NCBI RefSeq assembly: GCF_003952665.1
Contig: NZ_CP017946.1
Location: 930,001 to 994,000, forward strand
DNA: 64,000 bases
Direction of reading: 5' to 3'
Origin: Bosea sp. Tri-49
GTDB taxonomy: Bacteria; Pseudomonadota; Alphaproteobacteria; Rhizobiales; Beijerinckiaceae
Positions 1-12,562 of the stretch are shown piece by piece (position 1 is the first letter of the stretch; each line of letters starts with the position of its first letter). Position numbers and translations under genes: made by a program. The notes beneath the pieces were generated by a model. That model ran no database searches, was not told the origin of the DNA, and worked only from the letters and a program-made list of their open reading frames with translations.

Positions 1-2
1 AT

Positions 3-671
3 CCGCACATCTACAAGAGCGTTCCGTTCGACCCGCGCAAGGATTTCACCGCGATCAGCCTGCTGGGTACCTCGACGATCGTGCTCGAGGTCGGGCCGAA
101 GCTGCCGGTGAAGACCGTCGCCGAATTCATCGCCCGGGCCAAGGCGGAGCCGGGGCTGCAATACGGCACCGCCGGCAACGGCACCTCGATGCATCTCGCC
201 GCGGTGCTGTTTGGGCAGATGACCGGCACGCAATTGACCCATGTCGCCTATCGCGGCAGTGCGCCTGGCATCAACGATCTCCTCGGTGGGCATCTCGGCG
301 CGATGTTCGACAATCTCCCCGCCTCGCTGCCGCATATCCAGGCCGGCAAGCTCACCGCCCTGGCGGTCGCGAGCGCGACACGCTCGCCGGCGCTGCCGGA
401 TGTCCCGACGATCGCCGAGGCCGGATTACCCGGCTATGCGGTCGAGCCCTGGTTCGGCGTCTACGGGCCGGGCGGCTTACCGCAACCGATCGTCGAGGCG
501 CTCAACGCCGCCTTCGTCGAGGCGCTCGGTGCGCCAGAGGTCAAGGACAAGCTGTCCCAGGCCGGTTTCAATCCGAAGGCATCGAGCGCGGCAGAGCTCG
601 CGGCGCTGACGCAATCGGAGTTTGAGAAATTCGGCAGGATCGCGCGCGAGGCCAAGATCACCATCGAATAG
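3..671 (+). CDS. Bug/TctC-family tripartite tricarboxylate transporter binding protein (5' truncated)
   Basis: The reading frame is open from the window edge, so the N-terminus and signal peptide lie outside; 222 residues are visible. The visible part keeps hallmarks of the Bug family of periplasmic solute receptors: a stretch like GLQYGTAGNGTSMHL, then HVAYRGSAPGINDLLGGH, and DVPTIAEAGLPGY before the C-terminal lobe. Such receptors bind carboxylates or other small organic acids and usually work with TctAB membrane subunits, although many are orphans. No TctA or TctB gene follows; the next gene is an unrelated membrane protein. The ligand cannot be read from the sequence. The family call is firm. 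Confidence 0.88.
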   Translation, partial: PHIYKSVPFDPRKDFTAISLLGTSTIVLEVGPKLPVKTVAEFIARAKAEPGLQYGTAGNGTSMHLAAVLFGQMTGTQLTHVAYRGSAPGINDLLGGHLGAMFDNLPASLPHIQAGKLTALAVASATRSPALPDVPTIAEAGLPGYAVEPWFGVYGPGGLPQPIVEALNAAFVEALGAPEVKDKLSQAGFNPKASSAAELAALTQSEFEKFGRIAREAKITIE

Positions 672-746
672 CTCAGCGCCCGGCGGTGCCGTGCCCGCCA
701 AGCATGGTGAGGCTGCGGAGGGGGGCTTGAAGGCGAGGCAGACGAG

Positions 747-1259
747 ATGAGCGCCGTCGATGCGCCGGCCGAAACCAATGCGCCGACCCGTATCGAGTTT
801 CGCGGCAATGAGAGCCGCTGGGGAGCGCTTTTCTATCTTGGCGTTGGCGGGGCCATAGTCGCCTATTTCGTGTCCAAAGGCGGATGGACAGCGATCGTAG
901 GCGTGGGAGTTTTCGGCTCCCTGTTCCTGCTTCTCGCCTTTGGAAAAGCGTTCGGCGAGCTCGATCGTTCGGTTCACCTTGCCTTCGACGAAGAGGGGGT
1001 GATGATTCCCCAGGCCTTCGCGAAAAAGGTGCCGTGGGACGCAGTGAAAAGCTATTCCTTCGATACTCCCGGCGATGCCCCGGCTGTCCTGCTTCATCTG
1101 GTTGAGCCTGCGCGGTTTGAGCCCAGGGTCACCAATCCTCTGAAGACGTGGCTTGTCACCTGGTACGGCTGCAACCTTCCGCTCCATGGGGTTGCCTGCA
1201 GCTACGAGGAGATTGAAAACGCCTTTCGGCGCTTTGCTCCGCAGGTCCGGAAGGTCTAG
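747..1259 (+). CDS. Small membrane protein of unknown function
   Basis: A 170-residue protein with a hydrophilic N-terminal 25 residues, two adjacent hydrophobic segments at about residues 30-46 and 48-66 (a probable membrane hairpin) and a soluble C-terminal domain. The soluble part has a strand-rich pattern reminiscent of PH-like or YcxB-type domains (for example VKSYSFD followed by AVLLHLVE), but I cannot assign a family. No SD of note is seen, but the coding pattern is clear and the gene sits alone between the binding-protein gene and gyrA. Function unknown. Confidence 0.7.
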   Translation: MSAVDAPAETNAPTRIEFRGNESRWGALFYLGVGGAIVAYFVSKGGWTAIVGVGVFGSLFLLLAFGKAFGELDRSVHLAFDEEGVMIPQAFAKKVPWDAVKSYSFDTPGDAPAVLLHLVEPARFEPRVTNPLKTWLVTWYGCNLPLHGVACSYEEIENAFRRFAPQVRKV

Positions 1260-1484
1260 CGCGCACCCGTCGCCGACGGTGCTCCTCGCCATTTCCGCGG
1301 GTGACCTCGCGCCAAACATGGCGAGATTGCGGAAGCAGCGCGAAAGCGAATCAAAAATCTAACGCAAGCTGCTGTGATAAAAGGGTTTTATTTTCTCTGA
1401 ATAGATTCGCGTTTTGCTGGCTTCTACAGCCGGAATCGGCTAGCCAGAACGTTGAAAAACCAGCGGTAAACGGGACTTTTTCCC
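1260..1484 (+). promoter_or_regulatory. gyrA upstream region
   Basis: This intergenic stretch is the only place for a gyrA promoter. It becomes AT-rich from about 1350 and holds a short dyad, ATAAAA-GGG-TTTTAT, at 1377-1391. No clean -35/-10 pair stands out, and no strong Shine-Dalgarno sequence precedes the TTG start of gyrA. Confidence 0.35.
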
Positions 1485-4277
<2,793 letters not shown>

Positions 4278-4314
4278 GCCTCACGGCAACGCCACTTGCG
4301 ATCACAATTGCCAG

Positions 4315-4355
4315 GCCCCGGGACGAGCGCTGCTCGATCCGGGGCTTTCTTTTTT
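4315..4355 (+). terminator. Rho-independent terminator of gyrA
   Basis: Perfect 7 bp stem GCCCCGG / CCGGGGC around a 17-base loop that itself can pair (GAGC/GCTC), followed by TTTCTTTTTT. It lies about 40 bases after the gyrA stop. Confidence 0.88.
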
Positions 4356-4432
4356 GGCCGCGCTGACACCGTTTTCTCGAGCGGTGACGCCACTGCGCGG
4401 GAATGCCTCCGGTTATCGGATGAGCGGGCTGG

Positions 4433-6202
4433 TCAGCGCAGCAGTGGGATCGCCGGTCCCAGCGTCCTCAGCGTCGCGTCGATCTCGGGTGTGAAGGCCG
4501 CACCGAAGAACGGACCGCGGACTTCGAAGGGCACGCGCGTCGAGGTCGTGGTCGAATTCAGAGCACCGTTGAGATTGAGCCAACGCCGGCTGAGATCGGC
4601 AGTCCCGTTCAGGACGACATTGTAGCCGGAGCCCGAGAGCTGGGTGTCGGTGAGGTAGAGCACGCCGAGATTGGCGAGCGCGGCCAGCTGCAGGGTTTCG
4701 AAGGCGCTCTTGCCCTGGCGCCAATCGCGGGCGGAAGCCGGCGGCTTCTCGGCCTTGCGCAGCAAATCGGGGAAGGCGATGCCACGGAATTCGCCCTGCC
4801 TGATTGTCAGGTTGGCCCGGCCGGTCAGCGAACTCACCACCTGGTCAAGGCTGCTTCCGATACCGTCGAAGGCGAGCTGCCCGGTCGCGGTGCCGCTGAG
4901 ACGGGCGAGTTCCGGCAGATCGTCGGCCACAAGCGCCAGGTTCACCTTCTCCAGCCCGAGCTGCAGCTTGACGTCAGCGCCGGCCGCAACCGGTGTAGCG
5001 AGGATGCGCGCGCGCGCCGAGCCGCCATAGGCGGCCGCGCGCAGAAGCGAAGCCTCGAACCGGCCCTTTCGGATCAGCAGCTGCGCCGCGAGATCGCGGA
5101 CACGGGCGGTGCCGATCCGGGCGGAATCGAGCGACAGGCGCAGGTCGATGTCGTTGGTCGTCCAGCCGTCGAATTCGAGTGGTGCGTTGCCTGCCTCGGC
5201 GCCTCCGGCGGGCGCCGGCAACCCAGCCTGCTGGAGCAGGCGCCCGAGGTCGAACTCGGCCCCGGCAAGCGTCCCGGAAAGCGCCCAGTTCGGCATCGAG
5301 CCGTCGAGCTTGAGCGCGCCTTCGAGTTGGTCGCCGTCGACAGTCGCGACGACCGAGTCGAGCGAGGCGCTGTCCTGATTGAGCTGGGCCTGAGCGGTCA
5401 GCTCGATCTGGCGAACCAGGGAGGCGATACGCGGGCGCGGGCCGATCCAGGCCAGGGCGTCCGGGAGCGATTTCGTGCTGAACTCGATCTGGCCATTGGT
5501 GACGCCCTGCGCGGCCGAGCGCGTGCCGTTGAACCGCAGGCTCATCAAGCGCGAGCCGAGCGAGAAGGCAGTGCGTGCCCGTTCGCCTGCCACCGGCCAG
5601 AGCAGGTCGACCTTGGTGGCTTCGCCGCGCCAGGTGAAGGAGCCGGCGAGGGTGACCGGTGCCTCGGCAGTCCGCTCGTCGATCATCACATTGACGTCGC
5701 GCAGCGTGGTCAGGACCGTTTCCCCAGCACGGACCATGACGCTACCGGAGGTCAGGACGAGCCGGGTCTGGCTTTCGAGACGGGTGAGATAACCGAGAGC
5801 TCGGTTCTGCCACTCGGCATAGCTGCCGCCGGTATCCGCGACAGCGAGATGGAGCTCGGGGGCGACGAGGTCGATGCGGTCGAAATCGAGCTGGCCGCCG
5901 ATCAGCGAGAGCAGCCGGGCCCGGGCGCGCAGGCGCGCCGCCTTGCCGGACAACACGCCCTCCGGATCGACGAAACTCACATCCGACAGACTTATCCGGG
6001 GCAGGGGCAGAAAGGCGATCTCGGCGCGGCGCAGCGCCGTCACCTTGAGGCCGGTCCGGGCCTCGATGCCGGCAACGACGGAACGCTCGACATGCGACAG
6101 CGCAAGATTCCACGGCCGCAGCCCGAGGACGAGCAGCAACACAGCGGCGGCGAGGCCGAGGAAGAGTGTGCGTCGTGACATGGCCTGGCGTTTGGCCTTC
6201 AT
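4433..6202 (-). CDS. AsmA-family protein
   Basis: A 589-residue protein with one N-terminal membrane anchor (FLGLAAAVLLLVLGL) and a long periplasmic part of repeating beta-rich segments. The N-terminal domain has the AsmA pattern: a domain after the anchor with LPLPRISLSDVSFVDPEG, and a C-terminal block with NLTIRQGEFRGIAFPDLLRK and GTADLSRRWLNLNG. AsmA-like proteins are thought to act in outer-membrane lipid homeostasis, possibly as lipid-transfer bridges. I chose the ATG at 6202; a TTG at 6235 and an ATG at 6181 are also possible and none has a strong ribosome site. The gene lies 160 bases downstream of the iron permease gene on the same strand. Confidence 0.85.
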   Translation of the reverse strand: MKAKRQAMSRRTLFLGLAAAVLLLVLGLRPWNLALSHVERSVVAGIEARTGLKVTALRRAEIAFLPLPRISLSDVSFVDPEGVLSGKAARLRARARLLSLIGGQLDFDRIDLVAPELHLAVADTGGSYAEWQNRALGYLTRLESQTRLVLTSGSVMVRAGETVLTTLRDVNVMIDERTAEAPVTLAGSFTWRGEATKVDLLWPVAGERARTAFSLGSRLMSLRFNGTRSAAQGVTNGQIEFSTKSLPDALAWIGPRPRIASLVRQIELTAQAQLNQDSASLDSVVATVDGDQLEGALKLDGSMPNWALSGTLAGAEFDLGRLLQQAGLPAPAGGAEAGNAPLEFDGWTTNDIDLRLSLDSARIGTARVRDLAAQLLIRKGRFEASLLRAAAYGGSARARILATPVAAGADVKLQLGLEKVNLALVADDLPELARLSGTATGQLAFDGIGSSLDQVVSSLTGRANLTIRQGEFRGIAFPDLLRKAEKPPASARDWRQGKSAFETLQLAALANLGVLYLTDTQLSGSGYNVVLNGTADLSRRWLNLNGALNSTTTSTRVPFEVRGPFFGAAFTPEIDATLRTLGPAIPLLR

Positions 6203-6361
6203 CGGCCCGACGGCGGAGGTGTCGTCGTCAGGCAACTTGATATCGCGGCCGAATCGGCTTGAGGCGGCCGATATATGTCGCGCGGCAAGGGTTTAGCCCT
6301 CCGATTCACGAATGTCGAGTTCAACCCCCCGGGCGAAGATCGCAAAGCCGGGGAAAACAAT

Positions 6362-8059
6362 TCAATTCTCCCGCGATTCCGGCCGCTGTTCGCCGGCCCG
6401 GGCCAGCCTGAGTGCCGGGTAGATGCCGATCGCAACGATCAGCAAGGCTGCCAGGGCGCCGTCCTCGAAAACGCCGCGGGCGGCGTGGCCGTAGACCAGC
6501 GTGGCCAGAGTGTCGAAGTTCAGCGGCCGCAGCAGCAGCGTCGCCGGCAGCTCCTTCATGCAGTCGACGAAGACGAGAAGGGCGGCGGCGGCGATGGCCG
6601 GGCGCATGAGTGGCCAGTGCAGCCGGTGCAAGAGCTCGTGCCTGTTCGCGCCGAGCGAACGGGCCGCGTCGTCGATGCGGGGCGAGATGCGGGCATAGCC
6701 ACTCTCGACGCCATTCACCGCGATGGTCAGGAAGCGGACGAGATAGGCAATGACCAGCGCCGTACCGGAACCGAGCAGCAGCAGGCCAGGGCTCGCGCCA
6801 AAAAGTGCGCGGCTCGCATCGGCGACGACATTGTCGAAGGCTGCGAGCGGCACCAGCAGGCCGAGCGCCAGCACCGTTCCCGGCAAGGCGTAACCGAGCG
6901 AGGCGATGCGGGCGAGCGTCGGCAGGGCGCGCTCCCGCCCGAGCCGCAGCGCCGCGGCGATGCCGAGGCCGATTGCGACGATCAGCACGGCCGAAAGCGC
7001 CGAGATCGCGACGGTGTTGGCGAGCGCCCGCCAGAGCGCCGCATCGGCCTGGGCAAAGAGGTCGCGACGCCACAATTCGCCGAGCAGATAGAAGAGTGGC
7101 AGCACAGCGCCGAACAGCGCCGGCAGGAAGCAGGCAACTGCCGCTGCCCAGGCACGGGCGCCCGCAAGCCGGATGCGCCCGACCGGCCGCGGCCGTTTCA
7201 CTGGCAAGGTGAAGCGCCGCGCCCCGCGCGTGCGCGCCTCGGCGACCATCAGCCCAACCACGACGAGCAGCATCACGCAGGCGATCTGGGTAGCGCCCGC
7301 CAGCGAGCCGCGATTGATCCAGGTGGTGTAGACCGAGATGGTCAGCGAGCGGACGCCGAGATATTCGCTGGCGCCGATATCGTTCAGGGTCTCGAGCAGA
7401 GCGAGCGTCAGGCCGGCGGCGAGGGCGGGGCGGGCCATCGGCAGGCCGATGCGCCAGAACAGCGGCCAGCGCCTGGTCCCGAGCGTGCGGGCGGATTCGA
7501 TCAGCGCGGCGCTCTGCATGGCAAAAAGCGCGCGCACGCTGAGATAGACATAAGGGTAGAGCACGAGTCCGAGGATCAGGATTGCGCCTGGCAGGTTGCG
7601 CGGGTCGGGGAACCAGTAGTCGCGTAGCGAGCGCCAACCGGTGAGCGCCCTGAGCGCGCTTTGGAACGGCCCCTGGAAACCGAGGATTTCGACGTAGACA
7701 TAGGCGGTGATGTAGGTCGGCAGCGCCAGCGGCAGCACGAGCAGCCATTCCAGACTGCGGCGGCCCGGGAACTCGTATTGCGTCACCAGCCAGGCAGCAC
7801 CGGTTCCGACGACTCCACAGAACAGGGCGATACCGGCGAGCAGCAGGGCCGTGTTCCAGAGCGCGACCGGCAGCACGTTGGCGGTCAGATGCGGCCACAC
7901 CGTCAGCGCCTCGCGTGACAGGGCGGTGAAGGCGAGCGCCAGCACCGGCAGCGCGACCAAGCCGGCTGCAGCCGCTGTGACATAGAGTAGACGCGTCGAC
8001 GGCCGCCAGCGGGTTGCTGGCGGCCGTTCTGCAGATGTCGCGGATGCGTTCAGGCTCAA
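6362..8059 (-). CDS. Ferric iron ABC transporter permease (fused FbpB/SfuB type)
   Basis: A 565-residue inner-membrane permease with about 12 membrane segments in two homologous halves, as in SfuB/FbpB. Each half carries an EAA-type loop: SARTLGTRRWPLFWRIGLP in the first and AARSLGANRHELLHRLHWP in the second. It is expected to move ferric iron delivered by the binding protein encoded just upstream. The start is assigned to a TTG at 8059-8057 that overlaps the stop of the upstream gene (sequence AATTGA), implying translational coupling; no ATG lies near the expected N-terminus. No ATPase gene follows, as the next gene is the AsmA-like one, so the energising subunit must be encoded elsewhere. 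Confidence 0.9.
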   Translation of the reverse strand: MSLNASATSAERPPATRWRPSTRLLYVTAAAAGLVALPVLALAFTALSREALTVWPHLTANVLPVALWNTALLLAGIALFCGVVGTGAAWLVTQYEFPGRRSLEWLLVLPLALPTYITAYVYVEILGFQGPFQSALRALTGWRSLRDYWFPDPRNLPGAILILGLVLYPYVYLSVRALFAMQSAALIESARTLGTRRWPLFWRIGLPMARPALAAGLTLALLETLNDIGASEYLGVRSLTISVYTTWINRGSLAGATQIACVMLLVVVGLMVAEARTRGARRFTLPVKRPRPVGRIRLAGARAWAAAVACFLPALFGAVLPLFYLLGELWRRDLFAQADAALWRALANTVAISALSAVLIVAIGLGIAAALRLGRERALPTLARIASLGYALPGTVLALGLLVPLAAFDNVVADASRALFGASPGLLLLGSGTALVIAYLVRFLTIAVNGVESGYARISPRIDDAARSLGANRHELLHRLHWPLMRPAIAAAALLVFVDCMKELPATLLLRPLNFDTLATLVYGHAARGVFEDGALAALLIVAIGIYPALRLARAGEQRPESREN

Positions 8060-9069
8060 TTGTCGAAGCCGACCTTGTCGACGAGCTCGGAGGCGGCCTT
8101 GCGGTTCTTGGCGACGTCGCCGAGCGGGGTCGTGTCGGGCGTCAGCGCGCCGAGCAGCTTGACCGCCGCGGCTTCCTTGACGTCGGGATTGACCGGGTAC
8201 TCGAAATTGCCGTCGGCATAGAGGGTCTGCGCCTTCTCGCCAAGCATGTACTCGATCAGCTTGACGGCGTTCTCCTTGTTCGGCGCGTTCTTGGCGATCG
8301 CCGCGGCCGAGACGTTCACATGGGTGCCACCGCCGGCGAAAGTGGTCTTGAGCGGCTTGATCGCGTCGTACCAGCCCTTCTGCTCGTTCGTCGCCTTGCT
8401 CATCAGCCCGATATAGTAGGTGTTGATGATGGCGATGTCGCACTGGCCCGAGAGGATGTCGCGGGCGACGTCGCGGTCGCCGCCGCCGGGCTTGCGGGCG
8501 GTGTTGGCCTTGATCGCCTTGAGGAAGTCTTCCGTCTTCTGCGCGCCATTGCGGGCGAGATAGGCGGCGAAGAAGGCGTTGTTGTAGGGATGCTGACCAG
8601 CGCGGATGCAGAACTTGCCCTTCCACTTGGGATCGGCGAGCTCATCATAGCTGATCGCGTCCTGCTTCACGCGTTCCTTGGAGACGACGATGATACGGGC
8701 GCGCTGGGTCAGCGAAACCCAGCTGTTGCCGGCGCCGCGCAGGGCAGCGGGAACCGTCTTGTCGACCAACGCCGACTGTACTGGCTGCGTGATCCCCGCA
8801 TCGGCGACGGCCTGGATCTCGCCGACGTCGACCACAAGCATCACGTCCGCCGGGCTGTTGGCGCCCTCGGCCTGAACGCGCTGCTGCAGGCCGTCCTTCA
8901 GGAAGACCGCATTGACCTTGATGCCGGTGTCTTTGGTGAAGGCCTCGATGACCGGGTTGAGCAAAGCCGGCTCGCGCGTCGTGTAGAGGTTGACGCTCTG
9001 CGCAAGGGCAGGGGCGGCCAGCAGGCAGGAGGCCAGGGCTGTCGCGGCAAGCGCGGTTCGGATGGTCAT
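8056..9069 (-). CDS. Ferric iron ABC transporter periplasmic binding protein (FbpA/FutA type)
   Basis: A 337-residue periplasmic binding protein with a Sec signal peptide ending at APALAQ. The mature protein starts with VNLYTTREPALLNPVIEAF, the family signature, and has the tyrosine pair in INTYYIG that usually co-ordinates Fe(III), plus the GGTHVNVSAAAIAKNAPN block. It should capture ferric iron in the periplasm and deliver it to the permease encoded next; the two genes overlap by four bases. The upstream region holds a direct repeat resembling alphaproteobacterial iron-control half-sites, which fits iron-responsive expression. The fold and role are secure; whether free or chelated Fe(III) is bound is not. 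Confidence 0.94.
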   Translation of the reverse strand: MTIRTALAATALASCLLAAPALAQSVNLYTTREPALLNPVIEAFTKDTGIKVNAVFLKDGLQQRVQAEGANSPADVMLVVDVGEIQAVADAGITQPVQSALVDKTVPAALRGAGNSWVSLTQRARIIVVSKERVKQDAISYDELADPKWKGKFCIRAGQHPYNNAFFAAYLARNGAQKTEDFLKAIKANTARKPGGGDRDVARDILSGQCDIAIINTYYIGLMSKATNEQKGWYDAIKPLKTTFAGGGTHVNVSAAAIAKNAPNKENAVKLIEYMLGEKAQTLYADGNFEYPVNPDVKEAAAVKLLGALTPDTTPLGDVAKNRKAASELVDKVGFDN

Positions 9070-9179
9070 GTCTCGCTCCTTCGGGCGGGGGCTCTGAAAT
9101 CGGCCATGCTGGAGGGAGCGGTAGTTCGAGCGGCGAGGGCGGTCAAGGAATATCCCTTTTGTTTCAATGTGTTATAGGT

Positions 9180-9217
9180 ATTCTAAACTGCATTCTGATT
9201 ATACAAATTCTAAACTG
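9180..9217 (-). promoter_or_regulatory. Candidate iron-responsive operator: direct repeat upstream of the iron transporter
   Basis: The 11-mer ATTCTAAACTG occurs twice, at 9180-9190 and 9207-9217, 27 bases apart. On the coding (minus) strand each copy reads CAGTTTAGAAT. TTTAGAA/TTCTAAA half-sites are known in Irr-type iron control elements of rhizobia. A TATAAT-like hexamer lies between the copies and a TATAAC-like one follows. The position is 110-150 bases before the binding-protein start. Assignment to Irr is inference. Confidence 0.45.
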
Positions 9218-9727
9218 ATGAATGCCGAGCGCGTCGTGCGACTGCGGGGAGCCACCGGTTGGGCGCTTCAAAAGTCGTAAGACTCCAAAGAGTTGGAAGA
9301 CACCGTGCGCTGCCCGCGATGAGCGCTCAGCCTGGGCGTGACAAACTTGTCCAGTCCAAATGCTCCGTCGGATATCTAGATGATGCCAGGATCGTGAACC
9401 AAAGGCGCCCGGCCAATACGCGCCTGGGTTGCGGCAAGTGGCGGTATGTCTCGCGCTGCGATCGCTAAAATTCGTGACATTTCTACAACATCGGCAGCTA
9501 TTGCAGCGTAGCGTCGGCAGGTCGCCATGATTGCCGCGAAGCCGCCACAAAGCGGCCTCAGCGCTGAATTTCGGTAACTATCTGAGATACGGAAGAATTA
9601 AGCCCCATCAGGCAGGGTGCGGAGCAGAAAAATGCTTCGCATGCCGCCTCGGGGCAGATGATTGCACCAGCGGGCAACGGCGTGCACATCTGGCGCCCGC
9701 CAGGTGGGGTGGCGGGACAGAGTTTGA
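9218..9727. other. Intergenic region without a convincing gene
   Basis: About 510 bases between the divergent iron operon and ilvD. GC content is lower than in the neighbouring genes. Open frames here are short, have no family resemblance and no good start context. It must contain the ilvD promoter, but I cannot place it. Confidence 0.5.
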
Positions 9728-11458
9728 ATGGACGCGCGCGTTTTCGATAAGTCGAAGTTGCCCAGCCGGCATGTCAGTGTCGGGCCGGCTCGCGCGCCAC
9801 ATCGCTCCTACTATTACGCGATGGGCATGACCGCGAAGCAGATCGCGCAGCCCTTCGTCGGCGTCGCCTCCTGCTGGAACGAAGCCGCTCCCTGCAATAT
9901 CGCCCTGATGCGCCAGGCTCAGGCTGTGAAGAAGGGCGTCGCCTCGGCCGCCGGCACGCCGCGCGAGTTCTGCACGATCACCGTGACCGACGGCATCGCC
10001 ATGGGCCACCAGGGCATGAAGTCGTCGCTGGCCTCGCGTGAAGTGATCGCCGACTCGGTCGAGCTCACCATGCGCGGCCATTGCTATGACGCGCTGGTCG
10101 GCCTTGCCGGCTGCGACAAATCTCTGCCCGGCATGATGATGGCGATGGTACGCCTCAACGTGCCGTCGATCTTCATTTATGGCGGCTCGATCCTGCCCGG
10201 CAACTTCAAGGGCCGCCCGGTCACCGTCCAGGACGTGTTCGAGGCTGTCGGCAAGCACTCGGTCGGCGCGATGTCGGACGAGGATCTCAAGGAGCTCGAG
10301 GAGGTCGCGTGCCCGTCCTCCGGCTCGTGCGGCGCCCAGTTCACCGCCAACACCATGGCGACCGTCGCCGAGGCGATCGGCCTGGCGCTGCCCTATAGCT
10401 GCGGCGCGCCGGCGCCTTATGATGTGCGCGACACCTTCTGCTACACCGCCGGCGAGATGGTGATGGAGCTGATCGCCCGGAACATCCGGCCGCGCGACAT
10501 CGTCACCCGCAAGGCGCTGGAGAATGCGGCGATGGTCGTCGCGGCTTCGGGCGGCTCGACCAATGCGGCGCTGCACCTGCCGGCGATCGCGCATGAATGC
10601 GGCATCGACTTCGACCTCTTCGCCGTCGCCGAGATCTTCAAGAAGACGCCTTACGTTGCCGATCTGAAGCCGGGCGGGAAATACGTCGCCAAGGATATGT
10701 TCGAGGTCGGCGGCATTCCGCTGCTGATGAAGACGCTGCTCGACCACGGCTACCTCCATGGCGACTGCATGACGGTGACCGGCCGCACCATCGCCGAGAA
10801 CCTCGCCAGCGTGAAATGGAACGACCAGCAGGACGTGGTCTATCCGGCGAACAAGCCGATCACGCAGACCGGTGGCGTCGTTGGCCTCGAGGGCAATCTC
10901 GCGCCCGAGGGCGCGATCGTGAAGATCGCCGGCATGCCGGTCGAAAGCCTCGTCTTTACCGGCCCGGCGCGCTGCTTCGACTGCGAGGAGGACGCCTTCA
11001 AGGCCGTCTCTAACCGCGAATACCAGGTCGGCGACGTGCTGGTCATCCGCTATGAGGGGCCGAAGGGCGGCCCTGGCATGCGGGAGATGCTGTCGACCAC
11101 GGCGGCGCTCTACGGCCAGGGCATGGGCGACAAGGTGGCGCTCATCACCGATGGCCGCTTCTCGGGCGCCACCCGCGGCTTCTGCGTCGGCCATGTCGGC
11201 CCCGAAGCTGCCGTCGGCGGGCCGATCGGCCTGCTCCGCGACGGCGACATCATCGAGCTCGACGCCATCACAGGAAAGCTCGCAGTCCGCCTTTCTGATG
11301 CCGAACTTGAGGAGCGTCGTAAGGCCTGGACGCCGCGCCAGACGGACTACCGGTCGGGCGCCCTTTGGAAATACGCGCAGACGGTCGGTTCCGCCAAGGG
11401 CGGCGCCGTCACCCATCCGGGAGGCGCAGCCGAGACACAGTGCTATGCGGATATCTGA
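9728..11458 (+). CDS. ilvD: Dihydroxy-acid dehydratase
   Basis: A 576-residue enzyme of branched-chain amino acid and pantothenate synthesis that dehydrates 2,3-dihydroxy-3-methylbutanoate and its homologue to the 2-keto acids in the cytoplasm. The three cysteine motifs that hold the iron-sulphur cluster are present: CWNEAAPCN (C49/C56), GCDKSLPG (C129) and CPSSGSCGA (C195/C201). The C-terminal [20 protein letters not shown] block, which carries active-site residues, is also intact. The sequence resembles the [2Fe-2S] class, but sugar-acid dehydratases share this fold, so the substrate rests on overall similarity. The next gene begins inside its last codons. Confidence 0.95.
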   Translation: MDARVFDKSKLPSRHVSVGPARAPHRSYYYAMGMTAKQIAQPFVGVASCWNEAAPCNIALMRQAQAVKKGVASAAGTPREFCTITVTDGIAMGHQGMKSSLASREVIADSVELTMRGHCYDALVGLAGCDKSLPGMMMAMVRLNVPSIFIYGGSILPGNFKGRPVTVQDVFEAVGKHSVGAMSDEDLKELEEVACPSSGSCGAQFTANTMATVAEAIGLALPYSCGAPAPYDVRDTFCYTAGEMVMELIARNIRPRDIVTRKALENAAMVVAASGGSTNAALHLPAIAHECGIDFDLFAVAEIFKKTPYVADLKPGGKYVAKDMFEVGGIPLLMKTLLDHGYLHGDCMTVTGRTIAENLASVKWNDQQDVVYPANKPITQTGGVVGLEGNLAPEGAIVKIAGMPVESLVFTGPARCFDCEEDAFKAVSNREYQVGDVLVIRYEGPKGGPGMREMLSTTAALYGQGMGDKVALITDGRFSGATRGFCVGHVGPEAAVGGPIGLLRDGDIIELDAITGKLAVRLSDAELEERRKAWTPRQTDYRSGALWKYAQTVGSAKGGAVTHPGGAAETQCYADI

Positions 11459-12398
11459 CGCCATTATTGCAGGAGCGTTGCTCGCTCTGGGCTGCCAGCA
11501 GGCAGTCTGGGCGCAGGACGCGTCCGCGGGGCGCATGCCGGTGCCGCCGCGCCCGATTCCGGGTATCGCCCTGCCGGAGCCGGAGTCGCAGGATCTCGCT
11601 GCACCTGCACCACTCGCTCCCGGTCGCGGCGTGATCGCGCCCGCGCCGAGCGGGCCCGCTGCTCATACGGCGCTGCCGATCGCTCCGTTCAGCAGCGCCC
11701 GCGACGCGCTGAAGGCCTGGATGCGCGATTCGACCGCCGGCGATCAGGCCGGCGCGGTCAAGGCGCTCGAATACGCGGCGGCGCAGGGCCATCTTGCCGC
11801 CCAGTTCAAGCTCGGCCGCGTCTATGCCAGCGGCGATGGCGTGCCTACCAACGATCTCAAGGCCTTCGAGTATTTCTCGAAGATCGCGGACGAGAATGCC
11901 GATGAGGTGCCCGGCACCTCTGACGGGCGCATCGTCGCGGCCGCCTTCGTCGCGCTCGGCGGCTATTTCCTCGACGGGATCAAGGGCACCTATGTGAAGC
12001 CCAATCCCGATCGCGCCTTCGACATGTTCCATTACGCCGCCTCCTATTTCGGCGACCCGGACGGCCAGTACAATCTCGCCCGGCTCTATCTCAACGGAAC
12101 CGGCGTTTCGCGCGATCCGCGCCAGGCGGCGCGCTGGATGAAGCTCGCGGCCGAGAAGGGCCATGCCCCGGCACGTGCCGTCTTCGGCGACATGCTGCTG
12201 CGTGGCGGGGATGGCGTGCCGCGGCACCCGATCATCGGACTGATGTGGCTGGCGCTGGCCCGTGAGGGCGCCGATGCCACGCGTGAGACCTGGATCGTCG
12301 AGCGCTACGACGCCGCCTTCGCCAGTGCGAGCGCAAACGACCGGACGGCGGCATTGGCACTGGTCGAGCGCCAGCACGGCCGCGCCGAGCGGCGCTAG
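11445..12398 (+). CDS. Secreted Sel1-repeat (TPR-like) protein, ExoR-like
   Basis: A 317-residue protein whose ATG at 11445 overlaps the end of ilvD by 14 bases in another frame. A Sec signal peptide ([16 protein letters not shown]) is followed by a proline-rich linker of about 70 residues and then Sel1-type repeats: [20 protein letters not shown], a central unit with [15 protein letters not shown], and [20 protein letters not shown]. The layout is like rhizobial ExoR, a periplasmic Sel1 protein that inhibits the ExoS sensor kinase, but no exoS/chvI genes are near, so this remains an analogy. The overlap with ilvD suggests cotranscription. Confidence 0.82.
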   Translation: MRISDAIIAGALLALGCQQAVWAQDASAGRMPVPPRPIPGIALPEPESQDLAAPAPLAPGRGVIAPAPSGPAAHTALPIAPFSSARDALKAWMRDSTAGDQAGAVKALEYAAAQGHLAAQFKLGRVYASGDGVPTNDLKAFEYFSKIADENADEVPGTSDGRIVAAAFVALGGYFLDGIKGTYVKPNPDRAFDMFHYAASYFGDPDGQYNLARLYLNGTGVSRDPRQAARWMKLAAEKGHAPARAVFGDMLLRGGDGVPRHPIIGLMWLALAREGADATRETWIVERYDAAFASASANDRTAALALVERQHGRAERR

Positions 12399-12450
12399 AT
12401 CATCGCGCGCCCGAATGGGCGCGATCACGATGATCTATCACATCGTTTTA

Positions 12451-12496
12451 GCATCGGATTCTTCCGAAAAGTGGATTCCACTTTTCGGTCCGATGC
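12451..12496. repeat. Palindromic interspersed repeat (REP-like)
   Basis: A near-perfect palindrome with two nested stems: outer GCATCGGA / TCCGATGC and inner CCGAAAAGTGG / CCACTTTTCGG around ATT. Palindromes containing CCGAAAAGTGG are common between genes in Rhizobiales. Here it sits just after the Sel1 gene and could also end transcription or protect the mRNA, though no U-run follows. Confidence 0.75.
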
Positions 12497-12562
12497 GTGC
12501 GCGACTGCATCCAAGTTCAGCAGGGCTACGTAGCCGAGGTATCGGACCTCGGAGTCTTCGCC

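Noticed and set aside
9164..9550. Cys/Arg-rich 128-codon frame upstream of the iron operon
   Set aside because: No domain, unusual composition, and it overlaps the probable iron-regulated promoter.
9608..11536. Long open frame antisense to ilvD
   Set aside because: Low-complexity Arg/Ala-rich translation with no family resemblance; ilvD on the other strand is clear.
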